Shown: positions 9,826 through 19,981, counted from the first letter of the stretch. The stretch: 37,788 bases of DNA from Oceanospirillaceae bacterium (GCA_013215375.1 JABSRB010000050.1:1-37788); one strand, 5' to 3'. A program made the numbers and translations. Notes: a model not told the origin generated them from the sequence alone.

Positions 9826-10433
9826 GTCAAGGGGCGGTGAAAAGCCTGTTTCCAGAGTTTGAATACTTGGATTTGTTATGGTTTGAAAAATGGCGGCTCT
9901 ATGGCGTGAAAATTCTGCAGGGCGAGTACTGTGTCAGTGATCAGAATATCGTGATGACTGCTGTGTTAGGTTCTTGTATTTCAGCTTGTGTTTACGATTG
10001 TAAAAATGGTTTGGGAGGGATGAATCATTTTATGTTACCCAACTCGCAAAATAACCATGATAGTTCGAGGTCACTGAGGTACGGGTTGTTTTCAATGGAG
10101 CAGTTAATAAATTCTTTGTTAAAGCGGGGGTCTTTTAAGGAGGATTTACGTTTTAAAATCGTTGGCGGTGGCCGTATGCTCAATTGCCTTACTGATATTG
10201 GTCAGTTAAATATAGCGTTTATAAAAAATTATTTGGCAGAGGAGCAGTTGAAGATAGAAAACTTTGATTTAGGTGGGGGGCAAGCTCGGAAATTAGCCTT
10301 TTTTCCGGCAACAGGGCGTCTTTTGGTCACGCTTATACCACGGATAGATTCAGAGTCATTTATTACCAAAGAATCGTTACAAGCGGATGTGAATGTTAAA
10401 AAGATTGTAGAACACCAGGTGGAGTTATTTTGA
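9822..10433 (+). CDS. cheD: Chemoreceptor glutamine deamidase CheD
   Basis: A 203-residue CheD that deamidates receptor glutamines. The proposed catalytic trio of T. maritima CheD is conserved as T46, C52 (TAVLGSCISACVYD) and H69 (GGMNHFMLP). GGGRML and later NFDLGGGQARKLAFFP are also typical. It has an N-terminal extension of some 25 residues beyond the core. Its ATG overlaps the cheR stop (ATGA). The cheR-cheD-cheB order matches P. aeruginosa che2. Confidence 0.96.
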   Translation: MSQGAVKSLFPEFEYLDLLWFEKWRLYGVKILQGEYCVSDQNIVMTAVLGSCISACVYDCKNGLGGMNHFMLPNSQNNHDSSRSLRYGLFSMEQLINSLLKRGSFKEDLRFKIVGGGRMLNCLTDIGQLNIAFIKNYLAEEQLKIENFDLGGGQARKLAFFPATGRLLVTLIPRIDSESFITKESLQADVNVKKIVEHQVELF

Positions 10434-10522
10434 ATAAAGATAAGGTGTTTTTTTAGTGCCTATAGTCCAATCCAATCTAATTGGTGTTCACTAAATGTAA
10501 GATCAGCATAGAGAATATTACC

Positions 10523-11563
10523 GTGATAAAAGTATTAGTAGTTGAAGACTCTCTTATTATGCGCAAAATACTCAGTAAAATTTTTGCTGCGACATCATTG
10601 TTTAGTGTGCAGTGTGCTGCGGATCCTTATGAGGCTCGCCAGGTAATAAAGCAGTTTGAGCCAGATGTGATTACCTTAGACATTGAAATGCCGAGGATGG
10701 ATGGCGTTACATTTTTGCGTAATTTAATGAAATTAAATCCTCTGCCTGTTGTTATGCTGTCTACGTTAACCCAAAAAGGAGCGGAGGCAACGTTAATTGC
10801 AATGGAAATGGGGGCGATTGATTTTATAGGAAAGCCTAAAGCGGATTCTTCGAATCAGGGGCTGGAAGAGTTTGCTGAAAGTTTGACGCAAAAAGTTAAA
10901 GTGGCCGCTGCAAGTTATCAAATTATTAAAAATAATAGATTAAGGTCGCTGTTTCGGGAAAAGCCAACAAAAATATCGATACCACCGGAGAAGATCAAAG
11001 GAAAAGTTATTGGTATTGGCGCTTCTACAGGGGGAGTCGAAGCTATTAAGTTATTACTGACCAACTTATCAACGCAATTGCCTCCCATTGTCATTACTCA
11101 GCACTTACCAAAAAGCTTCAGTAAAAAATTTGCTGACCGACTAAATGGCTATGTAACTATTAATGTCAAAGAGGCGGCTCAGGGAGAGGAATTGTTGCCG
11201 GGTTGTGTCTATATCGCAAAATCCACACAGCACCTACAGATAATAAGCAAAAGAGGGAAGTACTTTTGTGCTTTAGATAACGGGCCTAAAGTTAATTTTC
11301 ATCGCCCTTCTGTTGATGTAATGTTTGATTCCCTTTCAAGTATAGCGCCTGAGAACCTATTGCTAGTGTTACTGACCGGTATGGGTAAAGATGGTGCAGT
11401 AGCTATGCGTAATCAGGCGGATAAGGGAGCGTTTTGTATAATACAAGATCAGCAAACCAGTGTCGTCTGGGGAATGCCTGGTAGTGCTTATGCGTTGGGT
11501 TGTGCGGATAAAGTGTTACCGCTGACGGATATAGGCAAGCACATAGAAAATCACTATCGTTGA
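10523..11563 (+). CDS. cheB: Chemotaxis methylesterase/glutaminase CheB
   Basis: Removes methyl groups from receptors when its receiver domain is phosphorylated by CheA. I choose GTG 10523 (346 residues): it begins directly at the conserved receiver strand IKVLVVEDS and has GAGAA seven bases upstream; the longer reading from TTG 10481 adds 14 unconserved residues. The receiver has D53 (LDIEMPRMDG) and a KPK switch; the esterase domain has the catalytic Ser in GASTGG, His in TQHLPKSF and Asp in LTGMGKDGA. It is the last gene of the operon, followed by a terminator shared with gltA. Confidence 0.96.
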   Translation: MIKVLVVEDSLIMRKILSKIFAATSLFSVQCAADPYEARQVIKQFEPDVITLDIEMPRMDGVTFLRNLMKLNPLPVVMLSTLTQKGAEATLIAMEMGAIDFIGKPKADSSNQGLEEFAESLTQKVKVAAASYQIIKNNRLRSLFREKPTKISIPPEKIKGKVIGIGASTGGVEAIKLLLTNLSTQLPPIVITQHLPKSFSKKFADRLNGYVTINVKEAAQGEELLPGCVYIAKSTQHLQIISKRGKYFCALDNGPKVNFHRPSVDVMFDSLSSIAPENLLLVLLTGMGKDGAVAMRNQADKGAFCIIQDQQTSVVWGMPGSAYALGCADKVLPLTDIGKHIENHYR

Positions 11564-11640
11564 ATGACTTTTAGGGAGAAAATTTGTGGGGAATAAATTA
11601 TTAGTTTTAAAGGTCTAAGAGGCGATTAATAGAGCAAAAA

Positions 11641-11666
11641 AAACCAGCCTTAAGCTGGTTTTTTTT
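11641..11666. terminator. Bidirectional terminator between cheB and gltA
   Basis: The stem AAACCAGC (11641-11648) pairs with GCTGGTTT (11654-11661) around a 5-base loop. An A run on the left and a T run on the right let it stop both cheB (plus) and gltA (minus) transcripts. Confidence 0.9.
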
Positions 11667-11676
11667 GCGTGTTAAA

Positions 11677-12957
11677 TTATTTTTTTGGGTAATCTCTAGC
11701 GCTTGGGCCTGTATATAGCTGGCGTGGGCGACCAATTTTGTTGGGCTCAGAGTGGAATTCATTCCAGTGAGAGATCCAGCCAATAGTGCGAGACAAGGCG
11801 AATATAACAGTGAACATGCTGCTTGGAATGCCAATGGCTTTCAAGATAATGCCTGAGTAGAAATCAACATTAGGATACAGCTTACGTTTTACGAAGTATT
11901 CGTCTTGTAGCGCAATTTGCTCTAATTGCTTGGCGATTTCTAGCATTGGATCGTCAGTAATGCCCAGTTCTGCAAGTACTTCATCACAAGTCTTTTTCAT
12001 CACGTTAGCGCGCGGGTCGAAGTTGCGGTAGACCCGATGACCGAAGCCCATTAAGCGGAAGCTGTCACTAGGGTCTTTAGCACGAGCGATGAAATCAGGA
12101 ATGTTCTTAGCATCGCCAATTTCTTCAAGCATATTCAGTACTGCTTCATTGGCGCCGCCGTGCGCAGGGCCCCAAAGAGTTGCTACGCCTGCTGCAATAC
12201 AAGCAAAAGGATTGGCGCCAGAGGAGCCGGCTAGACGTACAGTGGAAGTAGAAGCGTTTTGTTCGTGATCAGCATGTAATAAGAATATTTTATCCATTGC
12301 TTTAGATAAAATAGGGTTTGGAACATACTCTTCACAAGGGTTACCGAACATCATATGCAAAAAGTTTTCTGCATAGTTTAAGTCGTTGCGAGGGTACTGG
12401 AACGGCATGCCAATGCTGTATTTGTAGCACATTGCGGCAATCGTAGGCATCTTTGCAATTAAACGATATGCACAGACTTCACGGTGCTTTGCATTGTTGA
12501 TGTCTAATGAATCGTGATAGAAAGCAGAAAGCGCACCTACTACGGCAACCATGATTGCCATTGGGTGAGCATCACGTCTAAAGCCTTGGAAAAAATGATG
12601 CATTTGTTCATGCACCATAGTGTGGCCTTTAACAATGCTAACAAATTTGTTTAATTCTTCTTCCGTTGGAAGTTCGCCATTTAATAATAAATAGCAGGTC
12701 TCTAAATAGTTAGAGTTATCAGCGAGCTGTTCAATAGGGTAGCCTGCGTGAAGCAAGATACCTTTGCCGCCATCTATGTAAGTGATTTTAGATTCGCAAG
12801 CTGCAGTGGAGACAAAACCGGGATCGTAAGTAAATAACCCATGGCCAGTGAGAGGGCGAACGTCGACGACATCAGGGCCTTCAGTACCTGAGTATACCGG
12901 TAATTCAATTTCGCCATCGAAACCGTCAACGCGAAGTGTTGCGATCTTATCAGTCAT
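11677..12957 (-). CDS. gltA: Citrate synthase, type II
   Basis: Condenses acetyl-CoA with oxaloacetate, the entry step of the TCA cycle. Its 426 residues match the hexameric, NADH-sensitive Gram-negative type. Catalytic elements are present: histidine in [11 protein letters not shown] (E. coli H264), histidine in [14 protein letters not shown] (H305) and aspartate in NVDFYSG (D362). [14 protein letters not shown] is also conserved. AGGAG precedes the ATG. It diverges from sdhCDAB, the arrangement found in enteric and pseudomonad genomes. Confidence 0.98.
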   Translation of the reverse strand: MTDKIATLRVDGFDGEIELPVYSGTEGPDVVDVRPLTGHGLFTYDPGFVSTAACESKITYIDGGKGILLHAGYPIEQLADNSNYLETCYLLLNGELPTEEELNKFVSIVKGHTMVHEQMHHFFQGFRRDAHPMAIMVAVVGALSAFYHDSLDINNAKHREVCAYRLIAKMPTIAAMCYKYSIGMPFQYPRNDLNYAENFLHMMFGNPCEEYVPNPILSKAMDKIFLLHADHEQNASTSTVRLAGSSGANPFACIAAGVATLWGPAHGGANEAVLNMLEEIGDAKNIPDFIARAKDPSDSFRLMGFGHRVYRNFDPRANVMKKTCDEVLAELGITDDPMLEIAKQLEQIALQDEYFVKRKLYPNVDFYSGIILKAIGIPSSMFTVIFALSRTIGWISHWNEFHSEPNKIGRPRQLYTGPSARDYPKK

Positions 12958-13048
12958 AGAATGCTCCTTAATAAATTAAAAATGTGCACATCACTTATTA
13001 TAGTGTAATGAATGTAATTATTGTGCGGATTTTGCTTTTAGCGCCCCA

Positions 13049-13076
13049 AATATAGGGTATAAAGTCAGATTGTCAA
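13049..13076 (-). promoter_or_regulatory. Predicted sigma-70 promoter of gltA
   Basis: On the minus strand TTGACA (13071-13076) and TATATT (13049-13054) are separated by 16 bases. Transcription would start near 13042, leaving a leader of about 85 bases. A second TATAAT at 12997-13002 could serve a closer start but has no good -35 box. Both lie in the 387-base gltA-sdhC divergent region, in which I see no gene. Confidence 0.65.
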
Positions 13077-13204
13077 CAAAACAACCGATAGAAAAGGCAT
13101 TGTGCCCGTATGTTAATGTCGAATCAATCATTCCTTTGTCTAATTGTAACTAATGCTAAAAGACCTAAAATAGTTAGAAAATGCAGCTAGTTGTGTGCAG
13201 TGCG

Positions 13205-13233
13205 TTGAGAAATGACGATGAACTAGCTATACT
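13205..13233 (+). promoter_or_regulatory. Predicted sigma-70 promoter of sdhCDAB
   Basis: TTGAGA (13205-13210) and TATACT (13228-13233) are spaced by exactly 17 bases, about 110 bases upstream of sdhC. The start would be near 13240. Confidence 0.65.
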
Positions 13234-13344
13234 GCATTGGCAGTTTTTTGCTGCTGCGAAGAAGGATTGGCTAAAATATATAATAATTATAAGACCTGTC
13301 CCTAAGCCTTATTCGTTCAAACTATAATAAGTGTGAAATGAGCC

Positions 13345-13722
13345 GTGAATAAAAAAAGACCAGTAAATCTAGACTTTAGTACCATTCATATGCCGCTTGT
13401 GTCGGTAACTTCAATCTTACATCGTATCTCAGGAATTGCGTTATTTTTTGGCGCGGTCTTTATGATGTATGCATTGGGGCTATCACTAGAATCCGCAGCC
13501 GGTTTTCAAGAAACAGTCACCATGTTTGAAGAGAGCTTCTTTGCGAAATTAATCGCATGGTTACTCTTGTCTGCGCTTGCTTATCACAGTGTAGTAGGTG
13601 TAAAGCATCTTATCATGGATGCGGGCCACTTCGAGGAGCTTGAAAGCGGGATTTTAGCCGCTAAAGCCGCTTTGGGTGTCTCCGGGTTTCTAATTCTACT
13701 AGCGGGGATATGGGTATGGTAA
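13345..13722 (+). CDS. sdhC: Succinate dehydrogenase cytochrome b556 subunit SdhC
   Basis: Membrane anchor subunit of complex II, binding haem b and ubiquinone with SdhD. The 125-residue protein begins with the family signature KKRPVNLDF and has three hydrophobic segments (about 30-50, 65-88, 103-123). The haem-ligand region is ALAYHSVVGVKHLIMD with the conserved histidines. The start is GTG; an ATG seven bases upstream is in another frame and closes after four codons, so it may form a tiny upstream ORF. It overlaps sdhD by seven bases. Confidence 0.95.
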   Translation: MNKKRPVNLDFSTIHMPLVSVTSILHRISGIALFFGAVFMMYALGLSLESAAGFQETVTMFEESFFAKLIAWLLLSALAYHSVVGVKHLIMDAGHFEELESGILAAKAALGVSGFLILLAGIWVW

Positions 13723-14063
13723 CTAATGTTACAAGCTTTGGAAGAAGCGGGCTATACGATTGGATGATTCAGCGGGTAACTGCTGTTGTGTTGCTAACTT
13801 ATACATTATTTATAGTTGGCTTTTTATTGTTAACTCCAGATTTGGATTTCAACCAGTGGAAATCTCTATTTGAAAACTTAGCGATGCGAATCTTTACGCT
13901 GTTGCTTGTGTTGTCTTTTGCAGCACATGCTTGGATAGGTCTGTGGTGTGTTACTACCGATTACATACCTATGACAGGTTTGCGTTTCTTAGTTCAATCC
14001 ATAACAGGTTTAATGACGTTTATATACGTCGCCTGGGCAATTCAGGTTATTTGGGGTATATAA
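13716..14063 (+). CDS. sdhD: Succinate dehydrogenase membrane anchor SdhD
   Basis: The second membrane subunit of complex II, with three transmembrane helices. ATG 13716 is preferred to ATG 13710: AGCGGGG is correctly spaced from it, and the resulting MVTNVTSFGRSGLYDW start aligns with MVSNASALGRNGVHDF of E. coli, giving the same 115-residue length. AAHAWIGLWCVTTDYI holds the haem-ligand histidine and quinone-site residues. Its start lies inside the end of sdhC. Confidence 0.95.
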   Translation: MVTNVTSFGRSGLYDWMIQRVTAVVLLTYTLFIVGFLLLTPDLDFNQWKSLFENLAMRIFTLLLVLSFAAHAWIGLWCVTTDYIPMTGLRFLVQSITGLMTFIYVAWAIQVIWGI

Positions 14064-14066
14064 ACA

Positions 14067-15845
14067 ATGAGTAATTTACGTACATTAACCTTTGACGGTA
14101 TCGTCATAGGCGGTGGTGGTGCTGGTATGCGCGCGGCGTTACAGCTAGCCCAAGGTGGTTTGAATACTGCCTGTATCACCAAAGTTTTTCCAACAAGATC
14201 CCATACGGTTTCTGCGCAAGGTGGTATTACTTGTGCGATAGCGAGTTCTGATCCAAATGATGATTGGCGCTGGCACATGTACGATACCGTTAAAGGTTCT
14301 GATTACATTGGCGATCAAGATGCGATCGAATACATGTGTCAAATTGGTCCTCAGGCTGTTTTTGAATTAGATCACATGGGTATGCCTTTCTCGCGTACTG
14401 AAGAGGGGCGTATTTATCAGCGACCTTTTGGTGGTCAGTCTAAGAATTTTGGTGAGGGTGGTCAGGCTGCTCGTACTTGTGCGGCAGCAGATAGAACAGG
14501 TCATGCGTTGCTGCATACTTTATACCAAGCCAACTTAAAAGCGGGCACTACCTTTCTTAATGAATGGTATGCCGTTGATTTAGTGAAGAATGCAGACGGC
14601 GATGTGGTCGGCTGTATCGCTATTAATATTGAAAATGGCGAAACCGTTTACATTAAAGCCAAAGCGACGGTGCTTGCAACAGGTGGTGCCGGTCGTATTT
14701 ATTCTTCGACAACTAACGCACTGATCAATACGGGTGATGGTATTGGTATGGCACTGCGTGCCAATGTACCTTGCCAAGACATGGAAATGTGGCAGTTCCA
14801 CCCAACGGGCATTGCAGGTGCTGGTGTTCTAGTGACAGAAGGTTGTCGCGGTGAAGGCGGCTATCTAATCAATAAAGATGGCGAGCGTTTCATGGAGCGT
14901 TATGCGCCAAACGCTAAAGATTTAGCGGGCCGTGACGTTGTAGCGCGCTCGATGATCTTGGAGATTTTAGAGGGGCGAGGCTGTGGTGAAAATGGCGATC
15001 ACGTAATGCTAAAACTTGACCACTTAGGCGCCGATGTTCTTGAAGAGCGTCTACCGGGCATCTTAGAGTTGTCGCGTACCTTTGCTCAGGTGGATCCTAT
15101 TAAAGAGCCGATCCCTGTTATTCCTACCTGTCACTATATGATGGGTGGTGTAGTAACAAATATTGCAGGCCAAGCACTGTCGCCAAGCAAGGAAGAGGGC
15201 GGTGAAGATGCCGTTATACGCGGTCTGTTTGCCTGTGGCGAGGTTGCCTGTGTATCTGTACACGGAGCGAATCGTTTAGGTGGCAACTCGCTACTGGATT
15301 TGGTGGTGTTTGGTCGTGCAGCAGGTATTGAAATAGAGCGTCAAATGCGTGATGGTTACGAAGTAACTAATGCGACCGATGCCGAAATTGAGCTAGCGAT
15401 GGTGCGTTTGAATCGTCTCAATAATAGTGAAGGTGGTGAAAACGTTGCGCAAGTGCGTACTGATCTACAAAACACTATGCAGCTATATTTTGGCGTATTC
15501 CGCGATGGCGAGAGTATGCAGAAAGGTTTGGCGCTGTTAAGGGATTTGCGTAAGCGCGTAGAAAACTTGGCGCTTGATGACAAGAGTCAGTCTTTTAACA
15601 CGGCACGTATTGAAGCCCTTGAACTTGAAAACTTGATGGAAGTTGCTGAAGCGACAGCCATTGCTGCTGAAATTCGAAAGGAATCACGCGGTGCTCATGC
15701 TCGTAACGATTATGAAGATCGCGACGATGTAAATTGGTTGTGTCACTCTGTGTTCTTCCCCGATGATAAGTCAATTGGTAAACGTGCGGTTAATTTTGCA
15801 CCTAAAACCATGAAACCTTTCCCACCTAAAAAACGTGTTTACTAA
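14067..15845 (+). CDS. sdhA: Succinate dehydrogenase flavoprotein subunit SdhA
   Basis: Oxidises succinate to fumarate with covalently bound FAD. The Rossmann motif [11 protein letters not shown] is near residue 16 and the flavin-linked histidine lies in [11 protein letters not shown] (about residue 50). Substrate-site motifs [19 protein letters not shown], the catalytic arginine in [22 protein letters not shown] and the histidine in TCHYMMGG are intact. At 592 residues it has E. coli length. It lies three bases after sdhD. Confidence 0.98.
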   Translation: MSNLRTLTFDGIVIGGGGAGMRAALQLAQGGLNTACITKVFPTRSHTVSAQGGITCAIASSDPNDDWRWHMYDTVKGSDYIGDQDAIEYMCQIGPQAVFELDHMGMPFSRTEEGRIYQRPFGGQSKNFGEGGQAARTCAAADRTGHALLHTLYQANLKAGTTFLNEWYAVDLVKNADGDVVGCIAINIENGETVYIKAKATVLATGGAGRIYSSTTNALINTGDGIGMALRANVPCQDMEMWQFHPTGIAGAGVLVTEGCRGEGGYLINKDGERFMERYAPNAKDLAGRDVVARSMILEILEGRGCGENGDHVMLKLDHLGADVLEERLPGILELSRTFAQVDPIKEPIPVIPTCHYMMGGVVTNIAGQALSPSKEEGGEDAVIRGLFACGEVACVSVHGANRLGGNSLLDLVVFGRAAGIEIERQMRDGYEVTNATDAEIELAMVRLNRLNNSEGGENVAQVRTDLQNTMQLYFGVFRDGESMQKGLALLRDLRKRVENLALDDKSQSFNTARIEALELENLMEVAEATAIAAEIRKESRGAHARNDYEDRDDVNWLCHSVFFPDDKSIGKRAVNFAPKTMKPFPPKKRVY

Positions 15846-15857
15846 GAGGCTGCTGCG

Positions 15858-16562
15858 ATGTTAGTTAGTGTTTATCGTTATAATCCCGATCTAGATGATG
15901 CGCCATACATGCAGGATATCCATATAGATATCCCTGGTGGTAAAGACATCATGGTGCTTGATCTTCTGCAATTGTTGAAGAACAAAGATCCGTCATTAGG
16001 TTATCGTCGTTCGTGCCGCGAAGGAGTCTGTGGCTCTGATGGTATGAATATGAATGGCAAGAATGGCTTGGCTTGTATCACGCCGCTATCAGCTGTGGTG
16101 AAAAAAGACAAACTGGTGTTGAGGCCTTTGCCTGGTTTGCCAGTAATAAGAGACCTTGTGATAGATATGTCACAGTTCTACGCTCAGTATGAAAAGATCA
16201 AGCCTTACCTGATCAATGATACGCCAGCGCCTGCTATCGAGCGATTACAGAGCCCGGCAGAGCGTGCCGAATTGGACGGTTTGTACGAGTGTATACTCTG
16301 TGCATGTTGTTCAACGGCTTGCCCATCATTCTGGTGGAATCCGGATAAGTTTATCGGTCCATCAGGGTTGTTGCAGGCATATCGCTTTTTAGCAGATTCG
16401 CGTGATACGGCTCAGGCTGAGAGATTGGCTGACCTTGATGATCCGTTTAGTGTTTTTCGCTGCCACGGTATCATGAACTGTGTCAGTGTCTGCCCTAAAG
16501 GCTTAAACCCCACTAAGGCTATTGGTAAAATTAGAAACATGTTGCTGCAAAGGGCAACTTAA
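15858..16562 (+). CDS. sdhB: Succinate dehydrogenase iron-sulfur subunit SdhB
   Basis: Carries electrons from SdhA to quinone through three clusters. At 234 residues it is close to E. coli (238). The [2Fe-2S] ligands are in CREGVCGSDGMNMNG and the following LACI; [4Fe-4S] ligands in CILCACCSTACPSFWW; the remaining cluster ligands in CHGIMNCVSVCPKGLNP. It is the last gene of sdhCDAB, 12 bases after sdhA, and is closed by a strong terminator. Confidence 0.98.
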   Translation: MLVSVYRYNPDLDDAPYMQDIHIDIPGGKDIMVLDLLQLLKNKDPSLGYRRSCREGVCGSDGMNMNGKNGLACITPLSAVVKKDKLVLRPLPGLPVIRDLVIDMSQFYAQYEKIKPYLINDTPAPAIERLQSPAERAELDGLYECILCACCSTACPSFWWNPDKFIGPSGLLQAYRFLADSRDTAQAERLADLDDPFSVFRCHGIMNCVSVCPKGLNPTKAIGKIRNMLLQRAT

Positions 16563-16568
16563 AACAGA

Positions 16569-16592
16569 AAGGCGCCTTGAGCGCCTTTTTTT
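16569..16592 (+). terminator. Rho-independent terminator of sdhCDAB
   Basis: AAGGCGC (16569-16575) pairs with GCGCCTT (16581-16587) around CTTGA, followed by an eight-base T run. It separates sdhCDAB from sucA, so sucA needs its own promoter. Confidence 0.9.
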
Positions 16593-17142
16593 TGTCAAAA
16601 AAACTTATAGTTATCATCGCCGACGGTTGAGTCTGTTATAGCGCTTGCTGGTCTTTTTCAAAAATGAGCTATAGTTAACGCAACTGAGAAGTTGGCTTTG
16701 GTATAGATTGGTAATTTGTAAGGTGTTGCAAGTCATTCTCTCATCATTTTATGTTTTGTTAGTTGTATTTCCTGCCGTTAGTTAATGCGGTGTTGTTTGC
16801 TTTTGAAAAACAATATTGTTCTAGTGTAAATTGCTGTAGGTCATGGAGAGTTAAGTTTGAAGTGCTCTGTTAAGTAATAGACATAAAGTTCAATAGTTAT
16901 AAAAAATCTTTAAAAATAGATAAGATACAAAGCTTGAGCGGTGTAAAGGTTGAATTAAAACGCGTACAATACTGAACGTATTGTCCGTTTTGTGACACTT
17001 TGCTAGTAATTTAAAGAAAAACGACAGTAGATCCTGATGTTTGAAGTTGATGTAGCAAACTTACCTCCAGAACAATGATTTCTGGTTGTGTTGCTACATA
17101 CTTGGTTTAAATATTGGGCTGCTAATTTAAGGTGGTCAGCTA
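16593..17142 (+). promoter_or_regulatory. 550-base sucA upstream region with a two-stem hairpin leader
   Basis: No gene is supported here. A 12-base palindrome AACAATATTGTT lies at 16809-16820. Near the gene, TGTAGCAA (17051-17058) pairs with TTGCTACA (17091-17098), and inside it CCAGAA (17067-17072) pairs with TTCTGG (17080-17085). The intervening ACCTCC is complementary in part to the sucA ribosome site AAGGTGG (17130-17136). A regulatory leader is an inference; I found no clear promoter by eye. Confidence 0.45.
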
Positions 17143-19974
17143 ATGCAAGAAGGCATGATGGAGTTGTTGTGGAAAAATGCGCATTTATATGGCGGGAATC
17201 TATCCTATGTTGAGCAACTTTATGAGACATATTTAAGAGATCCACATGCAGTAAGCGACGAGTGGCGTAAAGAGTTCGATAAATTGCCGGACGTGACCTA
17301 TAAAGATGTTGTTGACGTTGAGCTGGCACCTATTGTGCAGCAATTTCGTGAACATGCTAAAAGTGCTAGATTGCAGCCAGCTGTTGCAAGTAGCGTTTCA
17401 TCTGAGCACGAAGCTAAGCAAGTATTGGTCTTACGTTTAATTAATGGTTATCGCGTACGAGGACATCAAGCGGCAGATATTGATCCGCTTAACTTGCTCG
17501 AGCGAGAAGTAATCCCCGATTTGGATCCCGCATTTCACACACTTAACGATGCAGATTTAGATACAGTGTTCTCTTTGGGAACGCTTCAATTTGGTCCTGA
17601 ACAAGCGACCCTTAGACAAATACTTATTGATTTAAAGCAAACTTACTGTGCCTCAATTGGCTCAGAATATATGCATATAGTTGATACGGTAGAAAAGCGT
17701 TGGATTCAGCATCGACTAGAGCCTGGTCGCAGTAAACCTAAATTAGCCACTGAAGACAAAGTACATATCTTGGAACGTCTTACCGCTGCTGAAGGACTCG
17801 AGAAATATCTTGGTTCGCGTTTTGCAGGTGCTAAGAGATTTGGCCTTGAAGGGGCTGAAGCACTCATTATCTCCCTCGATGAAACTATCCAGCGTGGCGG
17901 AGAAAATGGTGCTAAAGAAATTATTATCGGTATGGCGCATCGCGGTCGATTAAATACTTTAGTCAATATCTTTGGAAAAAACCCCGCTGATTTGTTTGGT
18001 GAGTTTGAAGGCAAAAAGTTAGTTTTGAATAAATCCGGTGATGTTAAATATCATCAGGGATTCTCTTCAAACGTAAACACCCCAGGTGGCGAAGTGCATT
18101 TGGCGATGGCGTTTAATCCATCTCACTTAGAAATTGCTGCGCCAGTAGTTGAAGGTTCGGTACGCGCCCGTCAAGATCGCCGTAATGATAAAGATGGCAC
18201 CACTGTTATACCCGTGAGTATTCACGGTGACGCAGCGTTTGCTGGACAGGGAGTGGTGACTGAAACATTCCAAATGTCGCAAACTCGCGCCTATAAAACG
18301 GGCGGCACCATTCATATAGTGATCAACAACCAAGTAGGTTTTACCACTTCTCGTAAGGAAGATGCACGCTCTACTGAATACTGTACTGATGTTGCCAAAA
18401 TGATTCAGGCACCCATCTTCCATGTCAATGCAGATGATCCTGAGGCGGTTCGATTTGTTACTCAGGTTGCCATTGATTATCGTACAGAGTTCAAGCGTGA
18501 TGTGGTGATAGACCTAGTTTGCTACAGACGCCGTGGGCACAATGAAGCTGATGAGCCATTTGGTACTCAGCCGACAATGTACAAGGCAATAAAGAAACAG
18601 AAAACCACTCGCACTTTATACTCAGAAGCGCTTATTAACGATGGCGTCATAAGTGCTATTGAGAGTAAGGCGATGGAGAAAGAGTATCGTACTGCACTTG
18701 AAAACGGAGAGCATGTTGCCAAAGCATTGGTAATGAAACCGAATTCTGAGTTGTTTGTCGATTGGAAGCCCTACTTGGGTCTCGAGTGGTCTTTTGATTG
18801 TGATACCGCAGTAGATCTTAAAGTCATTCAGGAATTGAATAAAAAACTTAGCGAAGTACCTGAAGGATTTGTGGTACAGCGCCAAGTGAAAAAGATTTAT
18901 GAAAACCGTGAGAAAATGGCTGCTGGAGAAATGGAGTGTAACTGGGGTTTTGCTGAAACCATGGCTTACGCGACAACATTAGCTGAAGGTTTTCCGATTC
19001 GATTTACCGGTCAAGATGTCGGGCGTGGTACTTTCTCGCATCGCCATGCTGTACTGCATGATCAGGAAAAAGGTGGCGACTATACACCACTACAGAATAT
19101 TGGACCCGATCAGCCAACTTTTGAATTGTACGATTCGTTTCTTTCAGAGGAAGCGGTATTGGCATTTGAATACGGTTATGCAACGACAATGCCCAATGTA
19201 CAGGTGATATGGGAAGCACAGTTTGGTGATTTTGCCAACGGTGCGCAAGTGGTTATCGATCAATTTATTACCTCCGGTGAGCAAAAGTGGGAGCGTTTGT
19301 GCGGTCTTACCTTACTGCTACCGCATGGTTTTGAAGGTCAGGGGCCAGAGCATTCATCTGCTCGTCTAGAACGATTCTTGCAAATGTGTGCAGAGCATAA
19401 TATTCAGGTTTGTACTCCGACTACTCCCGCGCAGATCTTCCATCTGTTACGCCGTCAAATAGTAAGACCGTTGCGTAAGCCGTTGATCGTTATGTCGCCT
19501 AAGAGCCTTTTAGGGCATCGTCAAGCGACTTCGCCAATTGAGCAGTTATCAACCGGTACCTTTGAGCCGGTATTGGCTGAGGTTGAAAACTTAGAGCCTG
19601 AGAAGGTTAAACGTGTTGTGCTTTGTGGTGGTAAGGTTTATTACGATCTATACAACTATCGTCAGGATTCTGAGATTGAAGGCGTTGCTATCGTGCGTAT
19701 TGAACAATTATATCCTTTCCCGGATGAGGCATTGTTCGAAGCGATTAAAGACTATACAAACTTAGAGTCTATCGTCTGGTGTCAGGAAGAGCCGATGAAC
19801 CAAGGTGCTTGGTACAGCACTCAACACAGAATACGTCACGTGTTGGAAAGAAGTCATCCTAGCCTTAAATTGCATGGGGTAGGGCGTCCGCACGCAGCTG
19901 CACCTGCAGTAGGTTACATGTCAGTACATTTAGAACAGCAAAAGAACCTCGTTGAAGAAGCGATCAACGGTTAA
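17143..19974 (+). CDS. sucA: 2-oxoglutarate dehydrogenase E1 component SucA
   Basis: Thiamine-diphosphate-dependent decarboxylase of the 2-oxoglutarate dehydrogenase complex, transferring succinyl to the lipoyl group of SucB. At 943 residues it matches the family (933 in E. coli). The N-terminal LSYVEQLYETYLRDPHAVSDEWR segment binds the E2 core. IGMAHRGRLNTLVNIFGK, HLAMAFNPSHLEI, SIHGDAAFAGQG and YRRRGHNEADEP form the cofactor site. GQDVGRGTFSHRHAVLHDQ and LLPHGFEGQGPEHSSARLERFL are in the C-terminal half. AAGGTGG fixes the ATG at 17143. Confidence 0.98.
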   Translation: MQEGMMELLWKNAHLYGGNLSYVEQLYETYLRDPHAVSDEWRKEFDKLPDVTYKDVVDVELAPIVQQFREHAKSARLQPAVASSVSSEHEAKQVLVLRLINGYRVRGHQAADIDPLNLLEREVIPDLDPAFHTLNDADLDTVFSLGTLQFGPEQATLRQILIDLKQTYCASIGSEYMHIVDTVEKRWIQHRLEPGRSKPKLATEDKVHILERLTAAEGLEKYLGSRFAGAKRFGLEGAEALIISLDETIQRGGENGAKEIIIGMAHRGRLNTLVNIFGKNPADLFGEFEGKKLVLNKSGDVKYHQGFSSNVNTPGGEVHLAMAFNPSHLEIAAPVVEGSVRARQDRRNDKDGTTVIPVSIHGDAAFAGQGVVTETFQMSQTRAYKTGGTIHIVINNQVGFTTSRKEDARSTEYCTDVAKMIQAPIFHVNADDPEAVRFVTQVAIDYRTEFKRDVVIDLVCYRRRGHNEADEPFGTQPTMYKAIKKQKTTRTLYSEALINDGVISAIESKAMEKEYRTALENGEHVAKALVMKPNSELFVDWKPYLGLEWSFDCDTAVDLKVIQELNKKLSEVPEGFVVQRQVKKIYENREKMAAGEMECNWGFAETMAYATTLAEGFPIRFTGQDVGRGTFSHRHAVLHDQEKGGDYTPLQNIGPDQPTFELYDSFLSEEAVLAFEYGYATTMPNVQVIWEAQFGDFANGAQVVIDQFITSGEQKWERLCGLTLLLPHGFEGQGPEHSSARLERFLQMCAEHNIQVCTPTTPAQIFHLLRRQIVRPLRKPLIVMSPKSLLGHRQATSPIEQLSTGTFEPVLAEVENLEPEKVKRVVLCGGKVYYDLYNYRQDSEIEGVAIVRIEQLYPFPDEALFEAIKDYTNLESIVWCQEEPMNQGAWYSTQHRIRHVLERSHPSLKLHGVGRPHAAAPAVGYMSVHLEQQKNLVEEAING

Positions 19975-19981
19975 TCGAACA

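Noticed and set aside
10481-10522. Longer CheB start at TTG
   Set aside because: The added residues are unconserved, and the receiver domain begins exactly at GTG 10523 with a better ribosome site.
14042-19219. Minus-strand ORFs of 62-108 codons opposite sdhA and sucA
   Set aside because: They lie antisense within well-conserved genes, lack ribosome sites and known domains, and follow from codon bias of the sense frame.
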